Positions 7,602 to 16,230 are shown, numbered from the stretch's first letter. The stretch is 64,000 bases of DNA from Streptomyces sp. NBC_01381 (GCF_026340305.1 NZ_JAPEPI010000004.1:1-64000), one strand, 5' to 3'. Made by a program: numbers and translations. The notes: generated from the letters alone by a model not told the origin.

Positions 7602-8300
7602 TCACCTCGATGTTCCTCGACTCCTTCGGGCGTCCTCGCGGGTGGTGGATGCCGAATGATCACGGCGCGCCCGAACTCTCTGGGGCACAGCATCGGCCTC
7701 GGCGCGATACGGGGACAGAGGCCGCGCGGGCCTGTCCGAGGGCCGTACGGCCCACTCTCCGCTGCCACCCTCCGCACCCTCCGCACGCTGCGTGGCGCCG
7801 CCTCGGGCGCCGAGGGGTGCAGTGACGACCCCAAGGGGCGTGGCGGACCGGTCCGTGGCCGGCACCGCCACCACAGGAATCGCCGCGTTCCGCAGGCAAG
7901 CGCGGCCGACCGCGCCGATCGCGGGCTGACCGTACTGTCCGTGGGCCGTGCGCCCGAGGGCGAGGAGCAGGGCACCCCGCGCCTGTTGCACCAGCACCCG
8001 TGCGGGCGGTCCCTCCACCAGGATCGCGCGTACAACGTGATCGATCCGTGGCCCGAAGACCTCACGCAGCGTCGAGGCGAGCAGTTGCGCGGCCCGGTCG
8101 CGCTGCTCGGCGGCGGTCGGAAACGCCGAGGTGGGGGCGTAGGGCGCGAGTCGGGGTCCGGCAGGCTCCCAGGCGTGTACGGCGACCACGTCCGCGTCCA
8201 GTGCGTGGGCCTGCCGGGTCGCCCAGCGCAGCGCGGCCATGGACGCCTCGGACCCGTCGACGCCCACCACGATGCTGTTGCCGGCGGCGAGTTCAGTCAT
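7602..8300 (-). CDS. Universal stress protein, single UspA domain with odd C-terminal extension
   Basis: Residues 1 to about 155 form one UspA domain: SIVVGVDGSEASMAALRWA, then RGALLLALGRTAHGQYGQPAIGAV as a degenerate nucleotide loop, and the domain end IPVVAVPATD. The frame then stays open for about 75 further residues rich in R, A, G and S without domain features, ending five bases before the flavodoxin start. The extension runs through the palindrome at 7740-7753, so a stop codon was probably lost by mutation or indel. The ATG at 8300 has AGGGAGGTTGCC upstream. A box lies at 8379-8395. Confidence 0.8.
   Translation of the reverse strand: MTELAAGNSIVVGVDGSEASMAALRWATRQAHALDADVVAVHAWEPAGPRLAPYAPTSAFPTAAEQRDRAAQLLASTLREVFGPRIDHVVRAILVEGPPARVLVQQARGALLLALGRTAHGQYGQPAIGAVGRACLRNAAIPVVAVPATDRSATPLGVVTAPLGARGGATQRAEGAEGGSGEWAVRPSDRPARPLSPYRAEADAVPQRVRARRDHSASTTREDARRSRGTSR
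7740..7753 (-). promoter_or_regulatory. DosR/OsdR-like box upstream of flavodoxin
   Basis: GGGCCGTACGGCCC, a perfect 14-base palindrome, about 143 bases before the flavodoxin start at 7597. It lies inside the extended reading frame of the upstream USP. Confidence 0.6.
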
Positions 8301-8378
8301 GGCAACCTCCCTGGACGGTCTCTTGTCCCACGATGGCTCCGACCGGGCGGCCGGGGCGTGGGCCGAGGGGGTCCGTGA

Positions 8379-8395
8379 GGGTGCCCAACGGTCCC
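8379..8395 (-). promoter_or_regulatory. DosR/OsdR-like box upstream of USP
   Basis: GGGTGCCCAACGGTCCC, one weaker half-site, 79-95 bases before the USP start at 8300. Confidence 0.5.
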
Positions 8396-8572
8396 TTGTG
8401 AATGTGACGGCGGAGCGTTGAACCACAGACCCTGAGCGCCAGGCCGACGGCGGTTGCGTCCCCAACTGCCCGGACGCGGGCAGCCCGGCACTCCACCGTG
8501 TCGGCGCCGCCGGGCGTGGGGCGCCGATCTTCGTCGGTTTCGTGGCCGACCTCCTGAGCGGTCGGGACCCGG

Positions 8573-11218
8573 TCAGCGCAGGCGGCGCAGATACGGGTCG
8601 TGGGCGAGGCGTGGAATGAGCCGTACGCGGACGTCGAGCGCGGCGATGCCATGGGGCCCGGCCAGCACCGGATTCAGGTCCGCCTCCGCCAGCTGCGGCA
8701 GGTCGCAGGCCATCCGGGACAGCCGGTGCAGCAGCTGCTCCAGGCCTTCGAGGTCGGCCGTGGGACCGCCGCGGTAGCCGAAGAGCAGCGGGGCGCACCG
8801 CGGGGACGTGATCAGATCGTGCACATCGCGGTCGGTGAGCGGGGCCAGGCGCCCCGCGTGGTCGGCCAGGAGCTCGGTCGCCGTGCCGCCGAGCCCGAAG
8901 AGCACGAGCGGGCCGAAGACATCGTCCTGCACGAGTCCGGCGAACAGCTCGGTGCCGCGCTCGGCCAGGGGCTGGATGACCACGCCGACCAGATGGTCGC
9001 CGAAGCGGGTGACCAGATCCCGATGTGCGGCCCTGACCTGGGCGGCGTTCTGCAGGTCGAGGTGGACGGCGTGCTGCTGGCTCTTGTGCAGCAGCCCTGG
9101 CCAGTGGGCCTTCATCACGACGCGTCCGTCAGGGCCCGCCAGCCGCTCGGCGACAGCGACCGCTTCGTTCTCGTTCTCGGCCCAGGCCCAGGGGATCTGT
9201 GGGATCCGGTAGCAGCCGAGGAGAGCGGCGGTCGTGTGCGGGTCGAGCCAGCCGCCGTCCGGGTTCTCGTCCAGGAACGAGGCGACGAGCTCCTTCGCCC
9301 GTTCGGTCTCCACGTTCTGCAACACCGGTACGGAACCCGGAAGTTGGCTGAGCCAGCGGGCGCGGTGGGCCGCGTGGCTCAAGGCGCGGGCGGCGTCCTG
9401 GGCGTCGGAGTAGGCGGGGATGCCGCCGTCGTTGCGGGCCGGGAGCAGCTCGATCCGAGCTGCCTGGGCGGGCAGGACCGCAACGACGGGCCGCGGCAGC
9501 GGGCCTGGGCCGTGGGTGAGGGCCCTGACCAGGTCGTCGCCGGTCGCAGTGGCGACCGCGGTGGGGACGAGGGCCACCAGGACGGCATCGACCGCACCGT
9601 GCTGCGCCAGGCAGTCGACGCAGGCGCGCAGCTCTTCCTCGCCGACCGCCGCGGTCACGTCCACGGGGTTGGCCGCAGCAGCGCCGTCGGGCAGCAGCGC
9701 GAGCAAATCGGCCACCAGTGCGTCGGGCAGCGGCGGCACACTGAGCCCGGCCTCCACACAGGCGTCGGCGGCGAGTACGCCCGCTCCGCCCGCGTTGCTG
9801 ACGACCGCGATCTTGGCTCCCGTCGGCAGGGGCTGGCAGTGCAACAGGGCGGCGGTGTCGAGGAGTTCACCGATGGTGCGGGTGGCCGTGACGCCGGCCT
9901 GGGTGAAGAGGGCCTGCCGGGTCATGGTCGGCGTGGCGGCCGCCGCGGTGTGCGAGGCGGCGGCGCGCCGACCGGCCTCGGACCGCCCGGCGTCCACCGT
10001 CAGCACCGGCATGGTGCGGGCCACCCGCCGGGCGGTGCGGGAGAAGGCGCGCGGGTTGCCGAAGGACTCAAGGTGCAGCAGCGCCAGGCCGGTCCGCCGG
10101 TCGGCCTCCCACCACTGGAGCATGTCGTTGCCGCTCACGTCGTACTTGTCGCCGAGCGAGACGAAACTGGACACGCCGATACCTAGCCGGGCAAGACCGT
10201 CGAGCAGGGCGATGCCGACCCCACCGGACTGCACGGCGACTCCGGCCGTGCCGGCGCCCGGGTGGTGCGCGGCGAAGGTCGCGTCCAGGCGGATGCCGTC
10301 CTCGGTGTTGGCCAAGCCCAGGCAGTTGGGCCCGACCAGTCGCATCCCGTAGTGATGGCACGCGCTCTTGAGGGCGTCCGTCTGGTCGGCGTCGAGCCGG
10401 GCGGAGATGACGAGCAAGGCACTCACGCCCGCCGTGCCGCATTCCTCGGCCACCTGTGGAACCAGGGACGCGGGGACGGCGACGACCGCGAGCTCGGGCA
10501 CCTGCGGCAGCGCGGTGACGGACGGATAGGCAGGCACCCCGCAGATCGACGATGCGATCGGGTGTACGGCGAACACACGCCCGGTAAAGGACCCCGTGGA
10601 GACGTTCCGCAGGATCGCGCGACCGACGGAGCCCGGCCTGCGGCCCGCCCCGATCACCGCGACACAGCTGGGCCGCAGCAGCGGCCGCAGGCTGGCGACG
10701 TCGGCGAGGCGGCCGCGGGCGTCCACGGCGCGCAAGTAGTCCTCGTCCTCGGTGAGTTCGACTGTGCAGTGCACCTCGGGACCGTCGAAGCTGCGCGTGA
10801 TGCGGAGCCCGAGATCGTGGAAGACCTTCAGAACCTCGTGGTTCTCGGCGAGGGCGTCGGCGGTGAAGGCGGTGATGCCCGCGGTGCGGGCGGCGTCCGC
10901 GAGGTGTTCGAGGAGGAGAGTGGCGACGCCCAGGTGGTGCCGGTCGTCGGCGGTGGCCAGCGAGATCTCTGCCGTGGTCGTGCCGGCTGGGGCTTCGTAC
11001 TCGGCCAGGCCCACGAGACGGCCGTCCTGCTCGGCGACCAGCGTGCGGTGGCCGGCGCGATGGGTGCCGACCGCGCGGTCGGCGGCATGCCGGGCGGAGA
11101 CCCGGCTGGCAACGAAGAAGCGCAGCCGCAGGTTCTCCGGCGACATCTCCTCGTACAGCCGCAGTACCTCGGCACGGTCGTCGGGACCCGCCCCCCCGTA
11201 TCCGAACGGTGGTGCCAT
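8573..11218 (-). CDS. GNAT acetyltransferase / NDP-forming acyl-CoA synthetase fusion (Pat type)
   Basis: About 880 residues. An N-terminal GNAT domain (about 10-155; RLYEEMSPENLRLRFF, HLGVATLLLEHLADAA) is followed by a CoA-binding domain (CVAVIGAGRRPGSVGRAIL) and ligase-CoA domains (VGPNCLGLANT, VAVQSGGVGIALLDG). A C-terminal ATP-grasp part (VMKAHWPGLLHKSQQ, LFGLGGTATELL, ADLNPVLAG) completes it. Pat-type enzymes acetylate lysines, for example of acyl-CoA synthetases. The usual start MTDIRQASVHALLTDGTTVRIR lies in the next frame (ATG 11,261, GTG 11,264) and joins at a seven-base G run near 11,190, so the gene has a one-base indel there or a sequencing error. Box palindromes lie upstream. Confidence 0.9.
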   Translation of the reverse strand: MAPPFGYGGAGPDDRAEVLRLYEEMSPENLRLRFFVASRVSARHAADRAVGTHRAGHRTLVAEQDGRLVGLAEYEAPAGTTTAEISLATADDRHHLGVATLLLEHLADAARTAGITAFTADALAENHEVLKVFHDLGLRITRSFDGPEVHCTVELTEDEDYLRAVDARGRLADVASLRPLLRPSCVAVIGAGRRPGSVGRAILRNVSTGSFTGRVFAVHPIASSICGVPAYPSVTALPQVPELAVVAVPASLVPQVAEECGTAGVSALLVISARLDADQTDALKSACHHYGMRLVGPNCLGLANTEDGIRLDATFAAHHPGAGTAGVAVQSGGVGIALLDGLARLGIGVSSFVSLGDKYDVSGNDMLQWWEADRRTGLALLHLESFGNPRAFSRTARRVARTMPVLTVDAGRSEAGRRAAASHTAAAATPTMTRQALFTQAGVTATRTIGELLDTAALLHCQPLPTGAKIAVVSNAGGAGVLAADACVEAGLSVPPLPDALVADLLALLPDGAAAANPVDVTAAVGEEELRACVDCLAQHGAVDAVLVALVPTAVATATGDDLVRALTHGPGPLPRPVVAVLPAQAARIELLPARNDGGIPAYSDAQDAARALSHAAHRARWLSQLPGSVPVLQNVETERAKELVASFLDENPDGGWLDPHTTAALLGCYRIPQIPWAWAENENEAVAVAERLAGPDGRVVMKAHWPGLLHKSQQHAVHLDLQNAAQVRAAHRDLVTRFGDHLVGVVIQPLAERGTELFAGLVQDDVFGPLVLFGLGGTATELLADHAGRLAPLTDRDVHDLITSPRCAPLLFGYRGGPTADLEGLEQLLHRLSRMACDLPQLAEADLNPVLAGPHGIAALDVRVRLIPRLAHDPYLRRLR

Positions 11219-11340
11219 CCGTCAACAGGGCGTGCACCGACGCTTGTCGGATGTCGGTCATCACGCAGCTCCCTCCGGGCTTCGAGTCCAGCGGCCGCCG
11301 CGGGCACCCGGCGGCCCAAGGGCTGAGCGGGCAGGTTCCA

Positions 11341-11354
11341 GGGCCGAACGGCCC
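11341..11354. promoter_or_regulatory. DosR/OsdR-like box, pat side of divergent promoter
   Basis: GGGCCGAACGGCCC, a strong palindrome 80-93 bases before the likely pat start (11,261). It belongs to a three-box divergent control region between the acetyltransferase and a USP gene. Confidence 0.6.
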
Positions 11355-11426
11355 TCACCCGCCGTCCGTCAGCCCCGGGCGGCCCACGATGGCTGAGCTG
11401 CCTCGGCTTCCCGGTGCGGACGGGCA

Positions 11427-11460
11427 GGGCCGAATGTCCCCCGCCAGGGCCGAACCGCCC
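11427..11460. promoter_or_regulatory. Two DosR/OsdR-like boxes, USP side
   Basis: GGGCCGAATGTCCC (11,427-11,440) and GGGCCGAACCGCCC (11,447-11,460), 20 bases apart centre to centre and so on the same face of the helix. They lie 89-122 bases before the USP start at 11,549. Confidence 0.6.
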
Positions 11461-11548
11461 TTCCTGCCGCCCTGCCCGGGGTGCGACGCTGAACGTGGAT
11501 CCCTCTGCCGCACGATGTGCGGCAGCCCGACGGAAGGCGGTGGGGATC

Positions 11549-12424
11549 ATGGAACTGCCCTTGGTTGTGGGCGTCGACGGATCGGAATCGAGCCTGGTGG
11601 CGGTCGACTGGGCGGTGGACGAGGCCGCCCGGCACGGCGTGCCGCTGCGGCTTGTGTTCGCCTCCGTGTGGGAACGCATCGAAGGTGTGGTGCCGTCCGG
11701 CAGCCTGCAGCGCCCGTCGGAGCAGGCCATGGCGGAGAATGTCGTCGGAGCCGCAGCGGAGCGTGCCCGGCGGCGCAGCCCGGATGTGAACGTCTCCACC
11801 GAGATCGTCCCCATGGACGCGGAGTCTGCCCTCCTGGCCGCGGGCAACAATGCCTCCGCCCTGGTGACGGGTTCACGCGGTCGCGGTGAGCTGAAGGGCC
11901 TGCTGCTCGGCTCGGTCGGCCTGGCGGTGGCGGCGCGCGCGCACTGCCCGGTGATCGTGGTCCGGGGCGACAAGGCCGGCCTTGCCGGTACGCACGAACG
12001 CATCCTGCTCGGCGCGGGCGAGACGGCCACGAGCGGTGAGGCGGTGCGGTTCGCGTTCCGCGAGGCAGAGGCACGCAAGTGCGTCCTCGACGTCGTACGC
12101 GCCTGGCGCTGCCCCTCGCACGAGACCGTCGACCACCCCCTTCTGGCCGGGGAACCGGCGCATCAGCACGAGGAGCGGGCGTCCGCCCTGCTCGACACCC
12201 TGCTCCGGGACGCCGTCGCGGACCACCCGGGTGTCCAGGTGCGCCGTGCCACGGTCGAAGGACCGGCCCGCAAGGTACTCCTGCACCGTTCCGCCGCTGC
12301 GGACCTGCTGATCATCGGGGCCCAGCGCAGGCACCCCCACTACGGCCTGCAGCTGGGCCGGGTGGGACACACCCTGCTGCACCACGCGGAGTGCCCGGTG
12401 GCGATCGTGCCCCAACGGGGCTGA
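11549..12424 (+). CDS. Universal stress protein, tandem UspA domains
   Basis: 291 residues. Domain 1 starts LVVGVDGSESSLVAVDWAV and has the nucleotide loop ALVTGSRGRGELKGLLLGSV. Domain 2 starts ILLGAGETATSGEAVRFAF, has LLIIGAQRRHPHYGLQLGRV as a diverged loop, and ends CPVAIVPQRG. In tandem USPs one domain usually binds ATP through G-2x-G-9x-G(S/T), which only domain 1 keeps here. The ATG at 11,549 follows GGCGGTGGGGATC. The gene is divergent from the Pat-type acetyltransferase and shares a promoter region carrying three boxes. Confidence 0.93.
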   Translation: MELPLVVGVDGSESSLVAVDWAVDEAARHGVPLRLVFASVWERIEGVVPSGSLQRPSEQAMAENVVGAAAERARRRSPDVNVSTEIVPMDAESALLAAGNNASALVTGSRGRGELKGLLLGSVGLAVAARAHCPVIVVRGDKAGLAGTHERILLGAGETATSGEAVRFAFREAEARKCVLDVVRAWRCPSHETVDHPLLAGEPAHQHEERASALLDTLLRDAVADHPGVQVRRATVEGPARKVLLHRSAAADLLIIGAQRRHPHYGLQLGRVGHTLLHHAECPVAIVPQRG

Positions 12425-12553
12425 CCGCCCACCGCGTCTGCCGGACGTATTTACCGAGGAGTTGACCCTCGACGTCGGCGTACCGGCGCGCGGCCCGCAC
12501 GGTGAGGCCTACCGTGGGCACGCCTTCTGGGATGAGTTGTCAGTCCGGACCTG

Positions 12554-12811
12554 TCAGCGCTCGACGGGGCCGGCCAGTTGGACGATGTCGTCCGAGGCGA
12601 CGTCGTGCAGCCGGATGGCGAGGTCCTCCAGGGCGCGACTGGCGGCGAGTTCGTCGCCGATCTCGGGGATGGGACGGTCGACCGGGTTGCGCTTCGCCGC
12701 GCCCCTGCCGGTGACTGCCGAAGTATCACGCGTGTTCAGAACGGCACGTGCGAGGGTCTCGTCGCCTTCCTCGGTGATGTAGATCTGTACGGTCCACTGC
12801 TTGGCTTCCAT
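12554..12811 (-). CDS. DUF1876 protein (Rv1738/Rv2632c family)
   Basis: 85 residues from the ATG at 12,811, chosen over the GTG at 12,820 because AGGAG is correctly spaced only for the ATG. Motifs KQWTVQIYITEEGDETLARA, RGAAKRNPVDRPIPEIGDELA and ALEDLAIRLHDVAS match the DUF1876 family. Its mycobacterial member Rv1738 is among the most strongly induced DosR-regulon genes and has a fold compared with ribosome hibernation factors. A role in ribosome or translation shutdown is therefore plausible but not shown. Only a weak half-site is seen upstream. Confidence 0.88.
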   Translation of the reverse strand: MEAKQWTVQIYITEEGDETLARAVLNTRDTSAVTGRGAAKRNPVDRPIPEIGDELAASRALEDLAIRLHDVASDDIVQLAGPVER

Positions 12812-12956
12812 CGTGATCACTCCTGTGCGGAGGCGGTGCGGGCGGGGCCGCGTCCTCGCCCCTCTCCTCCTTCAGCCTGCGCCCGTCCCGATCGCCGGTC
12901 CAGAGCTGAACTGGCCCCACCGAGGTGCACGCCGGGCCCCTCAGCCGTGCCCACCG

Positions 12957-13424
12957 TCAGGAACGCAGGTGTTCCTGAGGCTCCAGCTCGATGCCGATCT
13001 CGGGTGGCCTGTGCAGCGTGTTGTGGACGGTGCAGTGCGAGGCCATGGCGAGCAGGGCTGCACGGCGCTTTTCGGGGAGGCCGGGTGGCGCGCTGAGGAT
13101 GACGCGGACCGACGTGACGCGGGCCGGCCGGTCGGCGGCCATGGTGAACTCCGTACGCACCCGCAGTCCGGCACGGTCAAGGCCGTGGCGGTGGAGGTAG
13201 CGGCCCGCGTAAAAGGCGACGCAGGTGGCCAGGGACGCGGCGAAGAGCTCGACAGGAGTGGGGGCGGTGTCGGTGCCGCCCGCCTCCTCGGGCTGGTCGA
13301 CCAGCAGCCGGTGGCCGCGTACCTCGACGGCGTACACGTCCCCGTCGACGTGGGTCACGTCGAGGACGTGCACGGTGTCCTCCGGCGGGCATGGCGCGGT
13401 GGACTCCGTTGCTGTTCGTGTCAT
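12957..13424 (-). CDS. OsmC/Ohr-family peroxidase-like protein
   Basis: 155 residues. The two family cysteines are present in FAASLATCVAFYAGRYL and ALLAMASHCTVHNTL. The N-terminal half has HVLDVTHVDGDVYAVEVRGH, and the PTPVELFAASLATC block is typical of OsmC. Members reduce organic hydroperoxides or other electrophiles with dithiol reductants in the cytoplasm. The ATG at 13,424 follows GGGAGGCTCGGCC. A box palindrome lies 86-100 bases upstream. Confidence 0.9.
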   Translation of the reverse strand: MTRTATESTAPCPPEDTVHVLDVTHVDGDVYAVEVRGHRLLVDQPEEAGGTDTAPTPVELFAASLATCVAFYAGRYLHRHGLDRAGLRVRTEFTMAADRPARVTSVRVILSAPPGLPEKRRAALLAMASHCTVHNTLHRPPEIGIELEPQEHLRS

Positions 13425-13509
13425 GGCCGAGCCTCCCAATCCGACGCTGTTGACTTCCAGTGGAACGCGCACTGTTGCAGCGGGGCCAGGGGCCGACGGG
13501 GGCGCCTGC

Positions 13510-13524
13510 GGGACCGTTCGGCCC
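13510..13524 (-). promoter_or_regulatory. DosR/OsdR-like box upstream of OsmC gene
   Basis: GGGACCGTTCGGCCC, 86-100 bases before the OsmC start. The remaining interval 13,525-13,730 carries no gene I can support. One reverse frame there reads TDQIFPTLPTAVATYRQWAE, probably decayed coding sequence. Confidence 0.6.
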
Positions 13525-13730
13525 GGCATTTCTACGTGCTGTGTGGCTCCCGCACAGCGGAACCCATCCAGGTCGGGACTCGGCCCACTGGCGGTAGGTG
13601 GCCACCGCGGTCGGCAGGGTCGGGAAGATCTGGTCCGTGCCGGCGGACCTGGGGAGGCCGTGGGCGCCCAGGTCGTCGCGTAGGTCTTGTTCGACGTGGG
13701 GCGAACGCGATGCCGTAGCGGGACAACATG

Positions 13731-13765
13731 GGGCCGGTCGGGCCCGGTCGGGGACCTTGCGGCCC
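13731..13765 (+). promoter_or_regulatory. Two DosR/OsdR-like boxes upstream of broken USP
   Basis: GGGCCGGTCGGGCCC (13,731-13,745) and GGGACCTTGCGGCCC (13,751-13,765), again 20 bases centre to centre. They lie 64-98 bases before the USP start at 13,829. The second resembles the site before the USP fragment at 16,926, at the same distance. Confidence 0.6.
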
Positions 13766-13828
13766 CTGCACCGTGGTCACTTCCGTCACGACCCTGGAAG
13801 TAGATCCCCGATTCAGGAGGTGGACACC

Positions 13829-14502
13829 ATGTCCTGCAACGTCGTCGTCGGCCTCGACGGTTCGCCCGAGAGCCGGGCCGCCGCCGAGTGGGCGGCCCGC
13901 GAGGCGCGGCTGCGCGGCCTGCCGCTGAAGGTTGTCCACGTCTGGGAGCCCGTACCGGAGCCCGTGGCACAGGCTCCGCTCCTCGGCACCGAGGCACAGC
14001 AGCACTGGAGCGAGCGGGTTCCGCGCGAGATCGCCGAGAGGCTCGAACCGCGCCACCCCGGGGTCACGGTGACCGCGGTGCAGCTGAACGGCCGGCCCGC
14101 CGACGTTCTGGTGGACACGGCGAAGGACGCCGAACTGCTGGTCCTCGGCTCGCGCGGACTGAGCGGGATCGGCGGGTTCCTGGTCGGATCCGTCGGGCTG
14201 GCCGTCGTCGCGCGCGCCTAGACCCCGTGGTCCTTGTACGGGCCGGGGAGCAGGCTGCCGACGAACACGCTGTGGACCCGGTCGCCGTCTCGTCCGTGGT
14301 GGGCCCGTTCCGCCCGGTCGTGCTCGGCTTCGACGCCGACAGCAACCCCGCCAACCGCCTTGTGGATGCCTCGCGTGAAGCCTCCCTGGTCGTGGTGGGC
14401 CGCCGGATCCGCCGCAGCCCGCTCGGCGCGCACATCGGCCCGATCACACACGCGGTCCTGCACCACGCGACCGCCCCAGTCGCCGTCGTCGCACACAGGT
14501 GA
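13829..14502 (+). pseudogene. Tandem universal stress protein, frameshifted and internally deleted
   Basis: Domain 1 is complete: NVVVGLDGSPESRAAAEWAA, with loop LLVLGSRGLSGIGGFLVGSV. The frame stops at 14,219-14,221 within a GCGCGCGC stretch. The next frame continues with DPVVLVRAGEQAADEHA, the start of domain 2 (RPVVLGFDADS), then jumps to LVVVGRRIRRSPLGAHIGPI and the end APVAVVAHR. Roughly 90 residues of domain 2 are missing near 14,340. The ATG at 13,829 has AGGAGGTGGACACC, and two boxes lie upstream. Domain 1 alone could still be made as a 130-residue single-domain USP. Confidence 0.85.
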
Positions 14503-14515
14503 CGCACCCCGGCAC

Positions 14516-14760
14516 GGAGAAGAAGCGATCCGCCGGTATCCGTCAACGAGCCCATCGACGACCGCAGCGCTGTTGCCGGGGTCGCGCGGCTGCAGCGGGT
14601 TCGTCGAGGTGTTGCTCGGCTCAGCGACCCGCGCGGTCGCCGTCCGCGCGGACGGCCCGGTCATGCTGCGCGGCAGTCACGACAACCGGGCGCTGCCCGC
14701 CACGCGAGGGCGCATCGAGCTCGGCGGCGGCGAAGAGGCCTGGGGGAGCGCCAACCGTCA
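14516..14760 (+). pseudogene. Universal stress protein remnant
   Basis: One frame reads ALLPGSRGCSGFVEVLLGSA then TRAVAVRADGPVMLRG. This is the nucleotide loop and the end of a first UspA domain. It continues ATRGRIELGGGEEAWGSAN, resembling the start of a second domain. There is no start codon, ribosome site or remaining domain. The fragment is squeezed between a broken USP and the converging CBS gene, and is a third-generation relic of the USP family in this island. Confidence 0.65.
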
Positions 14761-14768
14761 GGGGCAGG

Positions 14769-15395
14769 TCACCGACGATTCAGGTCGAGACGGATGTCGA
14801 CGACCCCCTCGACCGCCCGTGCGGCACGCGCCAGCACCGGCACCAGGATCGTGTTGTGGAGGGTGCCGCCCAGCGTCACCACTCCATCGGCCACGACGAC
14901 GGTCACCTCCGAGGCGGTCGGCACCTGGTCGACGACCGTGCGCCGGATCTCGGCGGCGAGCTCCTCGTCCGGGCGCAGGAACACCTTGAGCAGGTCGCTG
15001 CGGCTGACCACGCCCTGGAGGATGCCCACGGTGTCGGTGACCGGCAGTCGCTTGACCCGGCGGCGTGCCATGATGCGGGCCGCCTCGGCGAGTGGGGCGT
15101 CCGCGTGCACGGTGACTACCGGAGCGCTCATCAGCTCGCCCGCTGTCACCGCATCTGCCTTGGCCCGCTCGACCGGTTCGCCCACAGAGCCATCGGTGTC
15201 CCGCTGCTCTTCCTTGGCCAGCAGATCGGCCTCGGAGACCACTCCGATCACCCGGCCCTCGCCCTCCAGGACCGGCAGTGCGCTCACCTTCCACTGGTCG
15301 AACAGTTCCACGATCTCCTTGAAGGGGGCGTCACGTCCGACGGCGATGACCGTGTGGGTCATCACGTCGCTCACGGTGTGCGGAGAGTCAGGCAT
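14769..15395 (-). CDS. CBS-pair protein with C-terminal BON domain
   Basis: 208 residues. CBS motifs lie at about 8-65 (VSDVMTHTVIAV to GVVSEADLL) and 85-145 (ELMSAPVVTV to GVVSRSDLLK). A BON domain follows at about 150-205 (VTVVVADGVVTLGGTLHNT). It is a paralogue of the protein at 2312-3034, sharing the WKVSALPVLE segment. It probably senses adenine nucleotides in the cytoplasm. The ATG at 15,395 follows GGGAGGCTGCG. No clear box is seen directly upstream. Confidence 0.92.
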   Translation of the reverse strand: MPDSPHTVSDVMTHTVIAVGRDAPFKEIVELFDQWKVSALPVLEGEGRVIGVVSEADLLAKEEQRDTDGSVGEPVERAKADAVTAGELMSAPVVTVHADAPLAEAARIMARRRVKRLPVTDTVGILQGVVSRSDLLKVFLRPDEELAAEIRRTVVDQVPTASEVTVVVADGVVTLGGTLHNTILVPVLARAARAVEGVVDIRLDLNRR

Positions 15396-15537
15396 CGCAG
15401 CCTCCCAAGGTACGGACGACCGTCAGGCCGTGGGGCATGCACAGAGTGGTTGCTGTTGTCGTCATCGCTCTGCCGCCTTCCTTCGGCAGGTGGCCATGGT
15501 CTCTGCCACCCGCCTCGGTCCGCCGAACTCGTCGGTG

Positions 15538-16047
15538 TCAGGGGCTTGGCGGACGGACCGACAGGTCCTGCGCCACCTCCGCTGCCCACGCGGCGATCTG
15601 CGCGAAGTCGCGGAAGTCGCCACCCTTGCCGGAGTTGACGATCATCCGGGCCATGCGCCCCTTGACGTCGCCTTCCAGGCGTCCGCCGAAGGTGATGTGA
15701 CCGCGTGCGTCGGTCCGGTCGGCGATGCGCCGGACACCGGGCGTCGGCGGGATGTCCCGCTCGGACGCGGAGGGGTCCAGCGGACCGCTGCTGAAGAGCC
15801 ACACCGGACGCTGCGCCAGGGCCTTGCCATGGCGCCGGGCGAAGCGGCGGGCGTCGCGATGCCAGCGGCCCGCGTACAGTCCGCCGCCGAGCACGACCGC
15901 GTCGTACGGCCCCAGGCCGACGACGGTCGCCGCGGACCGAACGTCCACCGTCAGCCCCTCCTTGGTCAGGACTTCGCCGATGTGCTCCGCGATTTCCGCG
16001 GTCGAGCCGTTGGTCGACCCGTAGGCGACCAGCACTGTCTCCGTCAT
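15538..16047 (-). CDS. Flavodoxin-domain protein (HemG-like)
   Basis: 169 residues, the same length as the flavodoxin at 7088-7597. The FMN loop is YGSTNGSTAEIAEHI. The middle AVVLGGGLYAGRWHRDARRF and the C-terminal GKGGDFRDFAQIAAWAAEVA fit flavodoxin-like proteins of the protoporphyrinogen-oxidase group. The ATG at 16,047 is preceded by GGAGGTGCACCGATC. A box lies at 16,216-16,230. The in-frame upstream extension to 16,158 lacks a ribosome site. Confidence 0.88.
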   Translation of the reverse strand: MTETVLVAYGSTNGSTAEIAEHIGEVLTKEGLTVDVRSAATVVGLGPYDAVVLGGGLYAGRWHRDARRFARRHGKALAQRPVWLFSSGPLDPSASERDIPPTPGVRRIADRTDARGHITFGGRLEGDVKGRMARMIVNSGKGGDFRDFAQIAAWAAEVAQDLSVRPPSP

Positions 16048-16215
16048 GATCGGTGCACCTCCGCACAACCTGCGCAGCCCGTCCGTGACCACATCGGGCA
16101 TCCGGTCACCCGAGGCGGGGATGGCGGTCGTCACGCGCCCTTCCGTCGGCCGGTTCACACTTTCAGCGTCCGGCTTGGCGGGCCGTGATCCGATGGGCCG
16201 GACGGGTACCGGATA

Positions 16216-16230
16216 GGGTCGGACGGTCCC
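16216..16230 (-). promoter_or_regulatory. DosR/OsdR-like box
   Basis: GGGTCGGACGGTCCC, between the flavodoxin gene and the hypC remnant, about 170-183 bases before the flavodoxin start. One half-site is imperfect. Confidence 0.45.

Noticed and set aside
10068..11264. 398-codon reverse ORF overlapping the Pat-type gene
   Set aside because: Only its first 22 residues (MTDIRQASVHALLTDGTTVRIR) are real; they are the displaced start of the Pat protein. The rest is R/P-rich shadow frame.
12901..12925. GAGCTGAACTGGCCCC before the DUF1876 gene as an operator box
   Set aside because: Only one half-site fits. Similar AACTGGCC patches occur at about 5,385 and 6,890 in contexts unrelated to stress genes.
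13540..13720. Reverse-strand TDQIFPTLPTAV segment as a STAS/anti-anti-sigma remnant
   Set aside because: Too short and without the serine/threonine phosphorylation motif; family assignment would be guesswork.
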